A stretch of DNA of 64,000 nt, from NCBI RefSeq assembly GCF_035582795.1, contig NC_134373.1:37666501-37730500 (forward strand), in the 5' to 3' direction. Shown here piece after piece: positions 63,301 to 64,000 of the stretch. The notes beneath the pieces were generated by a model. The model saw nothing but the letters and a program-made list of their open reading frames with translations. It was not told the origin of the DNA and did no database searches. Each line of letters opens with the position of its first letter. Positions within the stretch are counted from its first letter, which is position 1. A program made the position numbers and the translations under genes. Source of the DNA: Mycteria americana. Its lineage: Eukaryota > Chordata > Aves > Ciconiiformes > Ciconiidae.

Positions 63301-64000
63301 AGGATTCTCCTTACTTTTCTCATACAGACAAAAAAGAAAAAAGCCACAAAAACAGTGGCTGCTTCCTTCCTGCCACGAGATGGGAATACGTGATGATTTG
63401 TGTATCCTGCAGCAGTGATGTTATCTTTGTCAGAGCATTCAAACCACCAACATTCATTACCATAGCCTCAGTGACTGAAATTACTGTTTTGAAATATGCA
63501 GTGCCATTTTCTCCTCTGTATACCGATTTTCAGCAATCATAAAAGACAGACCTTTCTAGGATCCAATGAAGCAATACAATAATCTATATTCCCTGTGCAG
63601 AAGTAGAAAAAACCACAAGTGAAACAATATAGTATCAGCAGAGCATAACATAACAAGCATTAAAAATAAAACAGGGTGTGAATGATTGTTAGATAACCAA
63701 TAATAATCACGGGAGTACTACTGTCTAAACAATTAGATTTCAGACTAAAGTGTATTAAAAAACCATAAGAACAGGTGGCTGAGCAGTTAAAAACTGAAGG
63801 GATGTGATTTTTTTTAGTTATTAATTGCTACCTGTAATTTATTTTTTTCTTCTATTCTTTTTCAAAGTAATCTTTTCTCTTACTAGAAATAACAGGAGAA
63901 GGTAAATATATCATTTACCAGCTTCCTCATAAATTTAGCAAGGCAGAAAGCATAATGATTTCATATCTCCTAAAAAGGAGCCATCACATCTCTCTGAATT
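63301..64000. other. AT-rich sequence to window end, nothing recognised
   Basis: No open frame of 60 codons or more, RNA gene or repeat family was recognised in the last 700 bp. Confidence 0.6.

Noticed and set aside
1..64000. CRISPR arrays, operons, prophage or other prokaryotic systems
   Set aside because: The window has vertebrate character throughout, with no spaced direct-repeat array and no tightly packed coding frames.

Overview
The window looks like non-coding bird DNA from an intergenic region or a very large intron. The bird assignment rests on two marks. One is a CR1 LINE 3' end at about 21259-21515 in the avian form (reverse complement of the CR1 tail, beginning with GAATC/CACAG repeats). 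The other is a 565-bp solo LTR at 14661-15225 of a type common in neoavian birds, starting TGTCCTGGTT, ending CCACGACA, and flanked by a perfect 5-bp duplication (AATGC). The sequence is mostly AT-rich and CpG-poor, stop codons are dense in all frames, and no prokaryotic signals were seen.

I recognise no protein-coding exon, RNA gene, CRISPR array or intact mobile element. The longest open frames are 128-161 codons and about what chance gives in 64 kb. None resembles a protein family I know.

Layout. 1-8200: unique sequence with a (CTTT)n/T tract at 1962-2002 and several regulatory-looking clusters: an octamer plus homeodomain sites near 530, a CpG-bearing TCF/LEF-SOX block near 6280-6420, and four phased SOX cores near 7413-7455. 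8325-8615: a short, clear CpG island, the best promoter candidate. 9440-11310: a long AT-rich stretch with no open frame of 60 codons or more, which reads like developmental enhancer DNA and includes a T-box-like palindrome near 10284-10305. 13440-13755: an ancient CR1 piece on the minus strand. 14661-15225: the solo LTR. 20298-20317: A20. 21259-21515: the younger CR1 end, minus strand. 23237-23282: (TAAAA)n. 33478-33815: a second ancient CR1 internal piece, minus strand. 36180-36350: an ancient interspersed repeat. 41127-41182: a perfect 16-bp hairpin. 43101-43149: a 26-bp tandem duplication. 52295-52450: a MIR-type CORE-SINE. 52873-53136: a plus-strand CR1 3' end with internal deletions. From about 49795 onward there are scattered relics resembling ancient palindromic amniote repeats (49795, 54208, 54345, 62895 and 63190).

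No gene pathway can be described. The most plausible job of the window is regulatory: a gene-poor landscape with one CpG island and dense candidate enhancers in its first 12 kb. I found no convincing new biological system. The strongest leads are the CpG island, the phased SOX cluster, the CpG-bearing TCF block and the perfect hairpin.
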